64,000 bases of DNA. Origin: Neorhizobium sp. JUb45 (GTDB lineage Bacteria > Pseudomonadota > Alphaproteobacteria > Rhizobiales > Rhizobiaceae). Positions within the stretch are counted from its first letter, which is position 1. Each line of letters opens with the position of its first letter. The notes beneath the pieces were generated by a model. That model was not told where the DNA came from. It did not search any database and saw nothing but the letters and a program-made list of their open reading frames with translations. Where the stretch lies: positions 62,001 to 126,000 of the forward strand of contig NZ_SLYW01000009.1 of NCBI RefSeq assembly GCF_004343585.1. The letters run 5' to 3'. Positions 42,363 through 53,312 of this stretch are shown here, in pieces. The translations under genes were made by a program, and so were the position numbers.

Positions 42363-45300
42363 ATGCAGACCCTGAAGGCTTCCGCCAGCCGCGGTCTTGT
42401 TGTTGCATTCAAGCGGACAGTCAGCACGGTTCTGACCGTTGCCATGCTCGTTCAACCGACGCTGGCGCATGCGCAGGCGATTACGCCAGGAACGCCAACC
42501 GGTGGCCCGGGCATTTCTGCGGCGCCGAACGGCGTTCCCATGGTCGATATCGTCGCTCCAAACGGCGCCGGCCTGTCTCACAACCGATACGGCGACTTTA
42601 ATGTCGGAACACCGGGCCTGATCCTCAACAACCATAATGGTGAGCTTGGCACATCCAATCTTGGCGGTGTTGTTCCCGGCAATCCCAATCTTCGCGGCAA
42701 AGCTCCCGCCTCCGTCATCCTCAACGAAGTGATCGGCGGCAATCGAAGCCGTCTCGAAGGCGCAACCGAAGTGTTCGGCGGGCGCGCCTCGGTGATTATT
42801 GCCAACCCGAATGGCCTGACCTGTGACGGTTGTGGTTTCATCAACACGCCGCGGGCCGTCCTGTCGACTGGCGTACCAGTCATCGGCGCCGATGGGTCGC
42901 TGGAAGGTCTGACCGTCCGTAAAGGTGATGTCACTATCGGCAGCCGCGGCGCAAATCTTGCCAACGGTGCCGGTGCCGTCGATATCTTTGATATCGTTTC
43001 GCGCACCATCCGTATCGACGGACCGGTTTACGGCAAGGATCTCCAGCTCACTGCCGGCTCGAGCGATTATGCCTACGGATCGCGTTCATCGACCGCCGCT
43101 GGGGGCGACGGCGACGAATATGCCATCGACGGTTCTGCACTCGGCGCAATGCAGGCCGACAGTATCAAGATCATTGTCAATGACAAGGGCGCCGGCGTAC
43201 GCATGCGTGGCGACATGGCGGCCAATGTCGGAGAGCTGTCGCTTTCTGCCGATGGCAAGATCAGTATTGGCAAGGCCTCCGGCACCGGCGGCGTGAAGAT
43301 TCGATCCGGCGCCGACATCAAAGCTGCCGAGATCAAGTCCGCCAAGCGGGTCGAAGCCCGAGCCGCCAAAAGTATCACCCTCGACACGGTCGCTTCGAGC
43401 GGTGACATTGCCCTGTCGGGTGGGGCAGGCCTCATTACAGTGACCGGTGCTCTTGAAGCTGCTGGCACGATTGCGCTTGATGCCGACGGTGGTATCCACC
43501 TTGGTAGCGCTCAGGCTGGCAATGATATTCGAGCGGTAACCGGTGGATCGATAAACGCCCAGGGCGCGCTGACCGCAGCCAAGGAGATTGTCGTCACGGC
43601 GAGCTCGGGTTCAATCTCCGCGCAATCTGTCGTGAGCTATGACAATCTCACCCTCACGGCAGGTGGCGCGCTCAATATCGCGCAAGACATTCTGGGTGGC
43701 GCGGATGTCCGCATTGCCGCAGGCACTCTTAACGCCGGCAACGTGATGGCAGGCGTGGCGCTTGATGTTTCGCAGGCGGGAACCGTCCAATTTGCGCCAC
43801 GTGGCAATCTGGATATCGCGGCATCGGATACAGTCGAGGCTGGATCCGTCGCAGCAGCCGGTAATGTCACCATCAACGCAGTCATCGGCAAAATCGACAA
43901 TCTGACTGCAAACGACAGCGCCAGGATCAATGCTGACCTTGCCGCCAGCGGTGAGATTTTCGCACAAAACCGTGTTGATATTGCCGGCGATAGCGTTGAC
44001 GTTTCCAGGCTTTACAGCGGCGGCAATACCGTTATCGATGGTCGTCAGATTACAATCGACCAGCTTCTGACCGGCGTCGAGCGACTGGCGGATGGTACAG
44101 CCGTCCTTTCCAGGGACGGAGATCTCACCATCCGCGCATCGTCCGGCAATGTGATTGCGGGCACGATCTTTTCTTCGGGGCTTCTGTCCATCGGGGCGGG
44201 CAACATCGATGCAAGCAGTCTCAGCGCACGAGGCAGCATTGATATCGATGGATCGATCGACGTTGCGGGTTCGATCTGGAGTTCCAACAATGTCGATCTG
44301 AGTGGCAACACAATTCGTGGCGCCAACATCGCCTCCGGCGTTGTGTTCGATTCCCAGGGCAGGGCTACAGGCGCGCGGGAAAATGCATCGATCACGCTGA
44401 CGGCAGATCACGGTTCAGTCGAGGCCGGTACGGTTGACGCCTATGGTTCTCTGCAGATCGATGCGAACCAGCTTGTGGCTGGCAATGTTCGCGCACGCGG
44501 TGGGATCACTATCGATGCAGCGACTGATGTCTCTCAAGATATCCTGTCTGGTGCAGACATCAACCTGACGGGCAATTCGATATCGGCTGCCAAGATCATC
44601 TCGGGCCTCGATTTCGACCGAACCGCAACAGAGGGAGGAAGTCCCCGTCTAGCTGCAAGCGGTGATCTTACGATCGACGCGACATCGGGAACGGTCGAGA
44701 TCGGATCGGTACTGGCGGCCGGTGTATTCGACAATCGCGCAAGCAGCTACGTCGGCCTGGATGTTCTTGCGAACGGTTCCATCAATATCATCGGTTCTGC
44801 CGATATCGGCGGGCAGCTCCTCTCGGCTTCTGACGTCACGGTCAAGGGTGGGCGAGTGACGCTGGGCACCGCCGCTTCCGGTATCGGCGCACTCGCCGGC
44901 GGCACAAAACCGGCAAATGCCACCGGTAATATGGTGATCGAAGCAACACAGGATCTCAGCGCCGGCAGCCTTCTTTCCGCCGGATCGATGGCATTGTCTG
45001 CATCAGGTTCCGTCACAGCGCAGGCAACCAGTCATTCTTCGTTGAAGATCGAAGCCGGCAACAGTGCACGCCTGACCGGGCAGACGATTTCGGCTGGTGA
45101 TCTCACCATTTCCGCAAGCGAAATCTCTGCCAACGACCTGATCGCCGGTGTTGATTTTTCTGCGAATAATGCAGGCCTGCGGCTCGGCAATGTTGGCCAG
45201 TTGCGTCTTCAAGCTCTGTATGGTGCCATCAATGCCGGCGGCCTGACGAGTGCAGGGGAGCTCATCGCAAATGCTGCCGGCAACGTTTCCTATGCCAGCA

Positions 45301-48300
45301 TGACATCGTTCGCCGATGCAAGCCTCAGCAGCAGCAATGGTGCGATCTCGATCGACAACCAGACCCGAACAGTCGGTAATCTTAGCCTGGCAGCTCGAAA
45401 CTTTGATCTCAGCAATAACCGGGCAAAAATTCAGTCGTCTGGCCGGCTGACGATGACCGGTGAAACGGCAACATTTGCCGGCAGTACCTACGCTTTCGGT
45501 GGCCTCGATCTCAATTTGAGCGGCAATGCCAATCTTGCGAATGCGAAACTTCGGTTCATCGACCAGCCGGGCGTGTCCGGTGATCTCGGTCTTCGCGCCG
45601 GAACGATCACAACGGACGCCTCGACCGCAATTCTCGCCCAGCGTGATATCGCTTTTACGGTCGGTGATCTTGACAATCGCGGCCAGATTGCGGCCGGCCG
45701 CGATCTGCGTGTCGATGCCAACAACCTTACCAACCGGGCAAGCGGACTTGTCTATTCAGCTGCCGATCAGAAACTCTACATTCGAAACGCGCTCGTCAAC
45801 GAGCAGGGCGCGATCATGTCGGAACGGGACCTCGACATTGCCGCAGCAGCCGATGGCTCGGCATCGCAGCGTGTTGAAAACCTCTCCGGTCTCATTCAGG
45901 CCGGTCGCAATATCGCGCTCAACGCTGCAGTCTTTTCCAACCGCCGACTGGTGAACCCGACCTGGACGACAGACAATCTCGTGTCGTCACAGACAAGCGG
46001 GGCGTTCAGACTGAACGCTGCCGTCGCTGCGCGACCGTTCATGCATCTGTTTTATGGTCCAAATAATGACTCGCAATGGCTCTATCAGGACCTGCCTCGT
46101 CAGAACTGGGACGACTACAAGGACGATCTCTGGTCTGAAGTTCGCCTGGCAGACGGTTCGTCTTTCCGGGCCTGGACGTGGATTTCCAGTGAAGGTCCTA
46201 CGAAATCTGCCAATATCCTCAATTGGGTCCGTTCGCACGCGCCGCGCGACGCCAATGGTAATCTCGTCATCGACCCAAACAACCCATCGAAGATTTTCGT
46301 CCAGCAGGCTGAGAGCAGCAAGTGGGACTACGCCACGATCTTCAATTTCGACGAAAACGCGTACATTCGCGAGACGGTAACCGAGGATCGCTTCGTTGAC
46401 GGCGGCAGCGCGCAATCCATGCTTCGTGCCGGCGGCAATATCGCGCTGACCGCGCAGCAGCTGTCGAACTCCTTCAGCGCCATCGAAGCGGAAGGCGATA
46501 TCAGCCTACGTGGGCAGACGCTCAACAATGACGGCGTCGCGCTTTACAGAAAAACCCAGACCTACTGCCAGGCGCAGGGTGCCTGTGAGGCCTACGATGC
46601 TCAAGGTAACCGCGATGCATCGCGTGATGTCGCGTCCGGCACTTCTACCCTGACGAAAATGGAAGTGGTTGGCGCGGCAAGCGGCACCATCAAGGCACGC
46701 GGCCACCTCGACATTGCCGGCTTCAAGTCTATCAACAATTCTGCAGTCGATGGTTCAGTGGCAGGTGGTGCAAGCGTTGGCACAGCATCCGGTTCGACGG
46801 ATCCTCTGGCCGGTCTTGGCGGGATCACAGGCGGGGGTGCTCTCTTTACCGGCAACAGTGCTCTTCCCGGCCTCAACCTCGCAGACATCGTCATCTCGTC
46901 GCCCGGTTCTGCCAATACCGGCTCTGAGGTCGGCGGCCAGGCGGGCCCCGCCATCAATGCCGGCGGCCAGAATGGCAGCGGCTCGCTAGCCGATACCCTC
47001 AAAACCAGTGGTGACGCGCTTGCCGCAGCCGCCAAGCCGAATTCCGGCGGTTTCGGAGGCACCATCCCTGGGCAGGTATTCCTGTTTGAAACGCGTGCGG
47101 AATTTCTCGACGTCAGCAAGTTCTATGGTTCAAGCTATTTCATCAGCCGTATCGGCTATCAGCCAAACTCCCAAATACCGTTTCTTGGCGATGCCTATTT
47201 CGAAAACCAGCTGATCGAACAGCAGTTGCGCCGACAGACCGGTTACGGTCTCGGCAACAGCTTTGCGCCCGGCAAGGATGCGATCCAGGAGATGAAACTC
47301 CTGCTGGATAACGGCATCGACTACGTCAAGGCCAACAACCTGTCGATCGGTGAGCGCCTGTCGGATGACCAGATCGCCAAGTTGACGCAATCGATCGTGG
47401 TCTATGAAAAGCGTATCGTCGAAGGTGCCGAAGTCCTTGTCCCGGTCGTCTATCTCGCGGCGGCAGACAAGGCACAACTCACCGCTTCCGGAGCGCTTCT
47501 GTCCGGTGGTTCCGTGTTGGTTCAGGGTGACCAGATCGCCAATTCAGGGGCGATGGTCGCAAGTGCCGGCATGTCTGTGCAGGGCACAGACATTATCTCG
47601 CAGGGCGGCAGCTTCATCTCCGGCGACAGTTTGCAGCTTTCCGCAACGCGCGACCTGACACTCAACGCCCAATCCTTCAATATCGGAGGGCAGGAGGTCG
47701 TCAACACGAACCTTGCGATCTCGGCGGGCGGCAATGCGCTGATCTCGGCGGGAAGCGCTCTGGCTCTTAAGGGTGTTTCTGGAGACATTGGTGGCTCAGC
47801 ATCGCTCTCCGGCAACAAGGTCACCATCGGTGCCGCGACGGTCGGTGAACCTGGCCAGGAAAATGCCGTTGGCTCGAATGTGTCCGCCGGCGGCAATCTC
47901 GTTATCAGCGGCGACCAAGGCATCTCTGTTTCCGGAAGCGATTTGAGTGCTGGCGAAGCGTTGTCGCTGTCTGCGCAAAACGGATCCGTGGATATCGGGA
48001 CCGTGGGTGTCGACCGGACCGTCAATGACGGTTACCGGACCACGACGAGCACCTCGCAACAGGGTTCGAAGCTCTCCTCGGGCGGTTCGACCGCGATTGT
48101 CGCAGGCGAAAACATCGGCGTTTCGGGATCGACGATCGATAGCGGCGAAAGCGTAATCCTGAAGGCCGAGAAAGACGTAACAATCGGTTCCGCCCAGGAT
48201 GTGGCATCGGCGACATATGGCCGTAACAAGATTGAAACGGTACGCCAACAGGGTTCGTCTATCACCGCAGGCGGATCGATCATTGCCGAAGCCGGCAACG

Positions 48301-51300
48301 CCAACCAGTCCGGCGATCTGACAATCATTGGTTCCAAGTTGGCAGCCGATGAAAAGGTCGATCTGCGCGCAAGTGGCGATCTTACCATTACCGAGGCACG
48401 CGATGCCGAGGTGGCCGACCTCGCCTCCAAGGGACGCAAGTACAGCACGTCGAGCCATATCGAGCAGAACCAGTCGGTTTCTTCTTCCATCTCGGGCGGG
48501 AATGGTGTCGCACTGACGTCCGGTCAAGACACGCTGATTTCCGGTTCCGATCTGAAGGCTGGAAACGAAAATCAGGCTGCTGATCTCTCGATTAACGCGG
48601 GCCGGGATCTGACCATCGCGGCAGCCACCGACACGGTCGAGATGCATGAAAAGTCGTCCGCCAAGGGTTTCCTGAAAAAGACCAACAGCAGCATCGACTC
48701 CTATGACGAGACGACGATTGCCTCGAACCTTTCGGCGTCGGGCAATGTCGATTTGTCCGCAGGACGGAACGCTGTCGTGGTCGGCTCCGGTATCGAGGCG
48801 GGTCAGAACCTTGCAATCGAAGGTGACAATGTTGCAATCCTGGGCGGCCAGGAAAGCCATTCTTATGACACGGCCAAGAAGTCTTCAGGCCTTTTCGTTG
48901 GCTCGGGTGGTGGCTTCTTCTCGGTATGGGGCAAGGCCCAGAACGAAAGCGAAAACAGCTCGACCCAGAACGTCGCCTCTGCACTGAAGGCAGGGCAGGA
49001 TATCGATATTACGGCCCGCAACGGCGACGTGTCCGTGATCGGCTCTGATATTGCCGCCGAGCGTGATCTCGCCATCGACGCCAGCCGCGATATCAACGTC
49101 ACGCCGGGCGCAGAAAGTTTTGCATCTCGCGAAATGGAGAAGCGATCCGGTATCGGTGTGTCCTTCAAGTCGGGCAATGGTGGTTTCTCGATCGGTGTCG
49201 GTTACAACGCCGTCAAGGATGAAACCAGCCAAACCGGCGAGCTAAATTCCGCATCTCAGCTCTCTGCCGGTCGTGATGCCAGCTTTAACGCTGGCCGCGA
49301 TGTGAACTTCCAGGCAGCCAATGTCGAAGCCGAGCGCCACTTGAGCATCGGCGCATTGCGTGACGTCAATCTCCTGTCCGCTCTCGACCAAACTAACTAC
49401 GCTCGCCAGCACGAAGAGCTGTTTGCAGGCATTAGCGTCTCCGTTTCCTCCAAGCTTTTCCAAGCTGGAGAAAAGGCCGTGAGCGCCGCAGGCGGTCTTG
49501 GCGGAAAGAATGGCGATTACGCAATTGCACCGACTGCGCTTGCGGCCAGTAAAACAGCCCAGGAACTCAAGGATGTGGTCGGAAATAAATCTCCGATTGC
49601 GTCAGTTAATCTGAGTATCGGAGCTAGCACCCAGAAGATTGAGCAAAGTGCATCGTCTTCAGCTCCCGTCGTCACCGAGCTCCGCAGCGGGCGTTCGACG
49701 GCGATCGTTGCTGAGCAAGGATCGATCAACGGAAACGGTGTGCAGATCAATACTGGCATAAGCAGCGACGGCATACCTATTGATCTGAACGTTCCGTCCG
49801 CTGGGAACGTGCTTCTCTCTGCGGGGCAGAACATTAATCTTCAAAGTGTCGAAGCAAGCTCAACGTCCAACAGTTCATCGAAGTCTTTCAGTGCCGGCGT
49901 CGGCATTGGATTAGATCTCGGGCTTAATGGATCTGTCTCGGTCGGTCCGAAATTCGATGCAGCCGCTACATCCGGCAATTCGGCAACCTCATACACTCAG
50001 CAAGTCAACAGCCACGTCAACGGAACCGGCAGGGTCGCGATATCGTCGGGCAACGACACTAACCTTAATGGCGCGGTCATCTCCGGTGAGTCCGTCATCG
50101 TGGATGTCGGTGGTGACCTGAACATCGAAAGCCGTCAGGACACAGCGCGTTACGACGAAAAGACCACGGGCGTTTCCGTTGGTATCTCCTCCGGCGCCGT
50201 CGCGAGTGGTAGCAAAGGCACCATCAAGGGGGATTTTGCCAACGTTGCCGAAAGCAGTGGCATTGTTGCCGGCTCGGGCGGGTACCATGTCAATGTCGAA
50301 GGTGGTGTCGATCTCAAGGGTGGCGTGATTGCGTCCACAGCTGACAAGGAAAAGAATTTCCTTTCAGCCGATCATCTGACCTATTCGGATATCGAAAATC
50401 GCTCTGAATCATCGACATCCAGCATGGGCATTTCGGTCGGGATAGGAGCCGATGGAAAGCTCGGTTTACCAACGCCTTCTGTAGGGCAGCCGGCAAACGA
50501 TGAAGATGCGGGTAGCGCTCGCGCGACTGTTACACCGGGCAATCTCGCCCTGGCCAATCAGAGTCAGGATCTGGTTGGCCTGAATACCGATCTGTCGAAA
50601 GCCAACTCGACAGTCGATATGTTCGACATCGAGCGGCTGAAGGCAAAACAGGAAAGCGCTGCGGCCCTTTCTGAACTGCTCAATACCGCGGTCGGCGATA
50701 TTTCTAAGTCGTTCGGCTTTGAAGAAGGTAGCCCTGAAAAGATTGCCCTGCATACGGCCGTAGGAGCTATCACGGCGATGGTTGCCGGCGGTGATGTAGC
50801 ACTTGGAGCACTGGCAGGCGGCGGCCAAGAGCTGATCGGGGCGATTGTCAGCAAAGCGCTGATGGACAACCCAAACCTAACCCAAGAGCAACGGAACGCA
50901 CTTGGCCAGTGGACGGCTACCCTCGTCGGGGCTGCGATCGGTGGAAACCAGGGAGCCGCTGCCGCTCTTGATGCCGAAAAATTCAACCGTCAGCTCCACA
51001 TCGCAGAAGGAGAGCTCATCCGCGCAAACGCAGCCCGCTTTGCCGTTCAGCAAGGTTATTGCGTGAGTGTTAGCACCTGCTCAGCGGAGGCCACTGCAAG
51101 AGCTGAGGCTGAGCTCACGATGGAGGCACTAAGGCGCGTTGATAGCCTCTTTGCAGATATCAATTTATCGAGCGCGGCGACCAATTTTCTTGATGAACTG
51201 GCGGAATCTAGTTCGCCAAATCTGCCCGGTGGACAAAGCCCATTCTCTGCAACTCCTGAGCAATACTCCAACCACGTGATGAACATCGAGTACTTGTTCC

Positions 51301-52298
51301 AGAACAAGGATCTCTACGAAAAATTCGGAAACCAAAACGAAAGCAAGTACTACACTGCTTATGTCCATGCCCTCTTGTCCGCGGCGAATGATACCGAGGA
51401 CATGAGGAACGCAACACCTGCTCAGACATCCGCCGTTCTAAATGGCCTGAAAGATGCCATCCATGTCATCGAAAAGGGACAGGCCAGTTCAACGGGCTTT
51501 GGAAACACCATCAGTGGAGCTGAAAAAACCTACATCAACCTGCTCGACGGGATGATCAATGCAGTAACGGTTGCAGCGGGTGCCAATAACTCGGCACTTC
51601 AACAGTTCATCACTGAAAACCATGCGTTGGTCGACGGACTAATGAGCAATGTCGCTTTCGAAGCAAAAGTCGGAAAGCTGATCCAAGTTGAGTACTTGCT
51701 GGCTGTCGCTGGTCCCGCTGCAGCATCCATGACCGCCGAGCTTGCCGCTGCATGCCGACTGGGATCTCAGGTTTGCCTCACGCAAATCAACATGCTCTTC
51801 CAGGAATTGGTCGCTTTGATGCCAGAGCTGGGAGGTACAGGCGTTGGGTTATCCGCGCTCACGGCTTTGGACAGAGCAGCCATCGAGCAGGCCGCTCTGA
51901 AGGTTGATATTAAGATCCTCAGCCAAAAGGTTTGGTCGCTGAATCCCATCGAGAGAGGCATTTCAATCGAGAAGTCCCTGGCGCAAACGGAATACTCTCT
52001 TGCGAATGGCTGGTATAATATCGGTGCGACAAAAGGTGGGTATTTTCCTCTGATCGATTTCCAGGGTGGAAATACGGTTATCAGTCTGAAAACCGTCGAT
52101 ACCACCGGCTCAACATGGATGTCTCGTATGGAAAGAACGATTGACGAGCTCCGTGACAGCGGCATAACGGTCAACGGCATTACTCCGAACAAAGTTCTAG
52201 ATATAAGGGTTCAGCCAGGTGGTGCCGAAGCTGCGCAAGCTCTGCAGCTCTATGGTGAGCGAAATGGTGTAACCGTTATAGTGAAGGAATACCCCTAA
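42363..52298 (+). CDS. TpsA filamentous haemagglutinin / CdiA-like contact-dependent toxin exoprotein
   Basis: 3311 residues from ATG 42363, preceded by AAGGTGG; ATG 42345 would add six. Extended signal region (VAFKRTVSTVLTVAMLVQPT), then a TPS domain at about 40-270 with the NPNL and NPNG motifs (VVPGNPNLRGKAP; IIANPNGLTCDGCGFINTPR) and a beta-helix of FHA repeats to about 2550. A pre-toxin region (ALGALAGGGQELIGAIVSKA; GGNQGAAAALDAEKFNRQLH) precedes a C-terminal module of ~430 residues. Its last 120 residues contain IERGISIEKSLAQTEY and YFPLIDFQGGNTVISLKT, a pattern resembling PD-(D/E)XK-type nuclease toxins. NRQLH replaces the VENN-type boundary. The stop overlaps the immunity-position gene by one base. 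Confidence 0.93.
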   Translation: MQTLKASASRGLVVAFKRTVSTVLTVAMLVQPTLAHAQAITPGTPTGGPGISAAPNGVPMVDIVAPNGAGLSHNRYGDFNVGTPGLILNNHNGELGTSNLGGVVPGNPNLRGKAPASVILNEVIGGNRSRLEGATEVFGGRASVIIANPNGLTCDGCGFINTPRAVLSTGVPVIGADGSLEGLTVRKGDVTIGSRGANLANGAGAVDIFDIVSRTIRIDGPVYGKDLQLTAGSSDYAYGSRSSTAAGGDGDEYAIDGSALGAMQADSIKIIVNDKGAGVRMRGDMAANVGELSLSADGKISIGKASGTGGVKIRSGADIKAAEIKSAKRVEARAAKSITLDTVASSGDIALSGGAGLITVTGALEAAGTIALDADGGIHLGSAQAGNDIRAVTGGSINAQGALTAAKEIVVTASSGSISAQSVVSYDNLTLTAGGALNIAQDILGGADVRIAAGTLNAGNVMAGVALDVSQAGTVQFAPRGNLDIAASDTVEAGSVAAAGNVTINAVIGKIDNLTANDSARINADLAASGEIFAQNRVDIAGDSVDVSRLYSGGNTVIDGRQITIDQLLTGVERLADGTAVLSRDGDLTIRASSGNVIAGTIFSSGLLSIGAGNIDASSLSARGSIDIDGSIDVAGSIWSSNNVDLSGNTIRGANIASGVVFDSQGRATGARENASITLTADHGSVEAGTVDAYGSLQIDANQLVAGNVRARGGITIDAATDVSQDILSGADINLTGNSISAAKIISGLDFDRTATEGGSPRLAASGDLTIDATSGTVEIGSVLAAGVFDNRASSYVGLDVLANGSINIIGSADIGGQLLSASDVTVKGGRVTLGTAASGIGALAGGTKPANATGNMVIEATQDLSAGSLLSAGSMALSASGSVTAQATSHSSLKIEAGNSARLTGQTISAGDLTISASEISANDLIAGVDFSANNAGLRLGNVGQLRLQALYGAINAGGLTSAGELIANAAGNVSYASMTSFADASLSSSNGAISIDNQTRTVGNLSLAARNFDLSNNRAKIQSSGRLTMTGETATFAGSTYAFGGLDLNLSGNANLANAKLRFIDQPGVSGDLGLRAGTITTDASTAILAQRDIAFTVGDLDNRGQIAAGRDLRVDANNLTNRASGLVYSAADQKLYIRNALVNEQGAIMSERDLDIAAAADGSASQRVENLSGLIQAGRNIALNAAVFSNRRLVNPTWTTDNLVSSQTSGAFRLNAAVAARPFMHLFYGPNNDSQWLYQDLPRQNWDDYKDDLWSEVRLADGSSFRAWTWISSEGPTKSANILNWVRSHAPRDANGNLVIDPNNPSKIFVQQAESSKWDYATIFNFDENAYIRETVTEDRFVDGGSAQSMLRAGGNIALTAQQLSNSFSAIEAEGDISLRGQTLNNDGVALYRKTQTYCQAQGACEAYDAQGNRDASRDVASGTSTLTKMEVVGAASGTIKARGHLDIAGFKSINNSAVDGSVAGGASVGTASGSTDPLAGLGGITGGGALFTGNSALPGLNLADIVISSPGSANTGSEVGGQAGPAINAGGQNGSGSLADTLKTSGDALAAAAKPNSGGFGGTIPGQVFLFETRAEFLDVSKFYGSSYFISRIGYQPNSQIPFLGDAYFENQLIEQQLRRQTGYGLGNSFAPGKDAIQEMKLLLDNGIDYVKANNLSIGERLSDDQIAKLTQSIVVYEKRIVEGAEVLVPVVYLAAADKAQLTASGALLSGGSVLVQGDQIANSGAMVASAGMSVQGTDIISQGGSFISGDSLQLSATRDLTLNAQSFNIGGQEVVNTNLAISAGGNALISAGSALALKGVSGDIGGSASLSGNKVTIGAATVGEPGQENAVGSNVSAGGNLVISGDQGISVSGSDLSAGEALSLSAQNGSVDIGTVGVDRTVNDGYRTTTSTSQQGSKLSSGGSTAIVAGENIGVSGSTIDSGESVILKAEKDVTIGSAQDVASATYGRNKIETVRQQGSSITAGGSIIAEAGNANQSGDLTIIGSKLAADEKVDLRASGDLTITEARDAEVADLASKGRKYSTSSHIEQNQSVSSSISGGNGVALTSGQDTLISGSDLKAGNENQAADLSINAGRDLTIAAATDTVEMHEKSSAKGFLKKTNSSIDSYDETTIASNLSASGNVDLSAGRNAVVVGSGIEAGQNLAIEGDNVAILGGQESHSYDTAKKSSGLFVGSGGGFFSVWGKAQNESENSSTQNVASALKAGQDIDITARNGDVSVIGSDIAAERDLAIDASRDINVTPGAESFASREMEKRSGIGVSFKSGNGGFSIGVGYNAVKDETSQTGELNSASQLSAGRDASFNAGRDVNFQAANVEAERHLSIGALRDVNLLSALDQTNYARQHEELFAGISVSVSSKLFQAGEKAVSAAGGLGGKNGDYAIAPTALAASKTAQELKDVVGNKSPIASVNLSIGASTQKIEQSASSSAPVVTELRSGRSTAIVAEQGSINGNGVQINTGISSDGIPIDLNVPSAGNVLLSAGQNINLQSVEASSTSNSSSKSFSAGVGIGLDLGLNGSVSVGPKFDAAATSGNSATSYTQQVNSHVNGTGRVAISSGNDTNLNGAVISGESVIVDVGGDLNIESRQDTARYDEKTTGVSVGISSGAVASGSKGTIKGDFANVAESSGIVAGSGGYHVNVEGGVDLKGGVIASTADKEKNFLSADHLTYSDIENRSESSTSSMGISVGIGADGKLGLPTPSVGQPANDEDAGSARATVTPGNLALANQSQDLVGLNTDLSKANSTVDMFDIERLKAKQESAAALSELLNTAVGDISKSFGFEEGSPEKIALHTAVGAITAMVAGGDVALGALAGGGQELIGAIVSKALMDNPNLTQEQRNALGQWTATLVGAAIGGNQGAAAALDAEKFNRQLHIAEGELIRANAARFAVQQGYCVSVSTCSAEATARAEAELTMEALRRVDSLFADINLSSAATNFLDELAESSSPNLPGGQSPFSATPEQYSNHVMNIEYLFQNKDLYEKFGNQNESKYYTAYVHALLSAANDTEDMRNATPAQTSAVLNGLKDAIHVIEKGQASSTGFGNTISGAEKTYINLLDGMINAVTVAAGANNSALQQFITENHALVDGLMSNVAFEAKVGKLIQVEYLLAVAGPAAASMTAELAAACRLGSQVCLTQINMLFQELVALMPELGGTGVGLSALTALDRAAIEQAALKVDIKILSQKVWSLNPIERGISIEKSLAQTEYSLANGWYNIGATKGGYFPLIDFQGGNTVISLKTVDTTGSTWMSRMERTIDELRDSGITVNGITPNKVLDIRVQPGGAEAAQALQLYGERNGVTVIVKEYP

Positions 52299-53101
52299 TG
52301 AGGAGAACTAGAACTGAAAAACTAGAGTTGATCTTTACGCTGGCTCCGAACGATGAGAAAATAACGCTCATCTCCGAAAAGCCGAGAATTGAAGTGGGAG
52401 CGCGCAGACACGGTGCATTGTCCGCTCTTGAAGCGATAGAGACAATTCTCCAAGTGATGCGGACTCTGGGAATTGAAGAAAAATTTCAATCTCATGGTAA
52501 AATACTGCCCCTCACGAAAATGCTGACGTCTGCCCGGAAGACCGATCGACTAAGCCGGTTTGAGACTGAGGGACTGACTTTTCAATACGGCCCAATAGCC
52601 GACCACAACCAATGCTATATACAAATTGCAGAAAAGCTTCCGAGTGCTGCCGTCGATTGGGAACAGTGGGCGAAGCCTTTTGTTATGTCCCCCCATTTTG
52701 TACAGGCATGGCTTGCAGATGTCGAATACGACAAGTGGCAAAATGCTAAAGACCCTTTGATTTATAAAGCCGCCAATCGAGATTATTCCTCTTTGCCGAT
52801 GCGTTCCAATGGATTGCCGCCACCAGTCGAGCAAATGGTTATTGATATTTCGCAAAATCCCGGCCGCTGGTGGCTGCGCTCTGGGTATGTGGAGGCGGTG
52901 GGATCCGTCATGTGGCTTAGCGATATATTCTGGCACTACGTTGGTGCTCAGCACAAGGAGCGGCTGGAGACAATTGATCCAATCGAGATCAAACAGATAA
53001 CGGAAAAGGTTATACGTTTATCTGTCTCAGACAGCACGTTTACGGAAACAAGCTTTCGCGAGGTGCAGGATCGCTTGCGAGATGCGCTTTATACCCCGTG
53101 A
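52298..53101 (+). CDS. Putative immunity protein of the CdiA-like toxin
   Basis: 267 residues, starting in the TAATG overlap with the exoprotein stop. It has no signal peptide or membrane span and is rich in aromatic residues (FVQAWLADVEYDKWQNAKDP; NPGRWWLRSGYVEAVGSVMW). I do not recognise a named immunity family. Base composition drops to clearly more AT than the exoprotein's body, as does the exoprotein's last ~1.2 kb, which is typical of exchangeable toxin-immunity modules. Assignment is by position: CdiI genes lie directly after cdiA. At 267 residues it is larger than most CdiI proteins (about 90-180). Confidence 0.65.
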   Translation: MRRTRTEKLELIFTLAPNDEKITLISEKPRIEVGARRHGALSALEAIETILQVMRTLGIEEKFQSHGKILPLTKMLTSARKTDRLSRFETEGLTFQYGPIADHNQCYIQIAEKLPSAAVDWEQWAKPFVMSPHFVQAWLADVEYDKWQNAKDPLIYKAANRDYSSLPMRSNGLPPPVEQMVIDISQNPGRWWLRSGYVEAVGSVMWLSDIFWHYVGAQHKERLETIDPIEIKQITEKVIRLSVSDSTFTETSFREVQDRLRDALYTP

Positions 53102-53312
53102 TGTGGCCTCGGCCTCCTTTATTCATAGCGAGGACTACTTAGGCCGGCGAAATCATTAATGAGGCATTTTGGCTTTCAGTCTCAACTCTCTTCGGAATGA
53201 TTAACGCTGATATTTCCCGCTTGCGTTCCAAAACCGACCATGAGCGACGCCGCCCGTTGGCACAGGGTAACCGTCCGATTGGCACCGCCTGCCGCCTAGC
53301 GCCCTGATGGCC

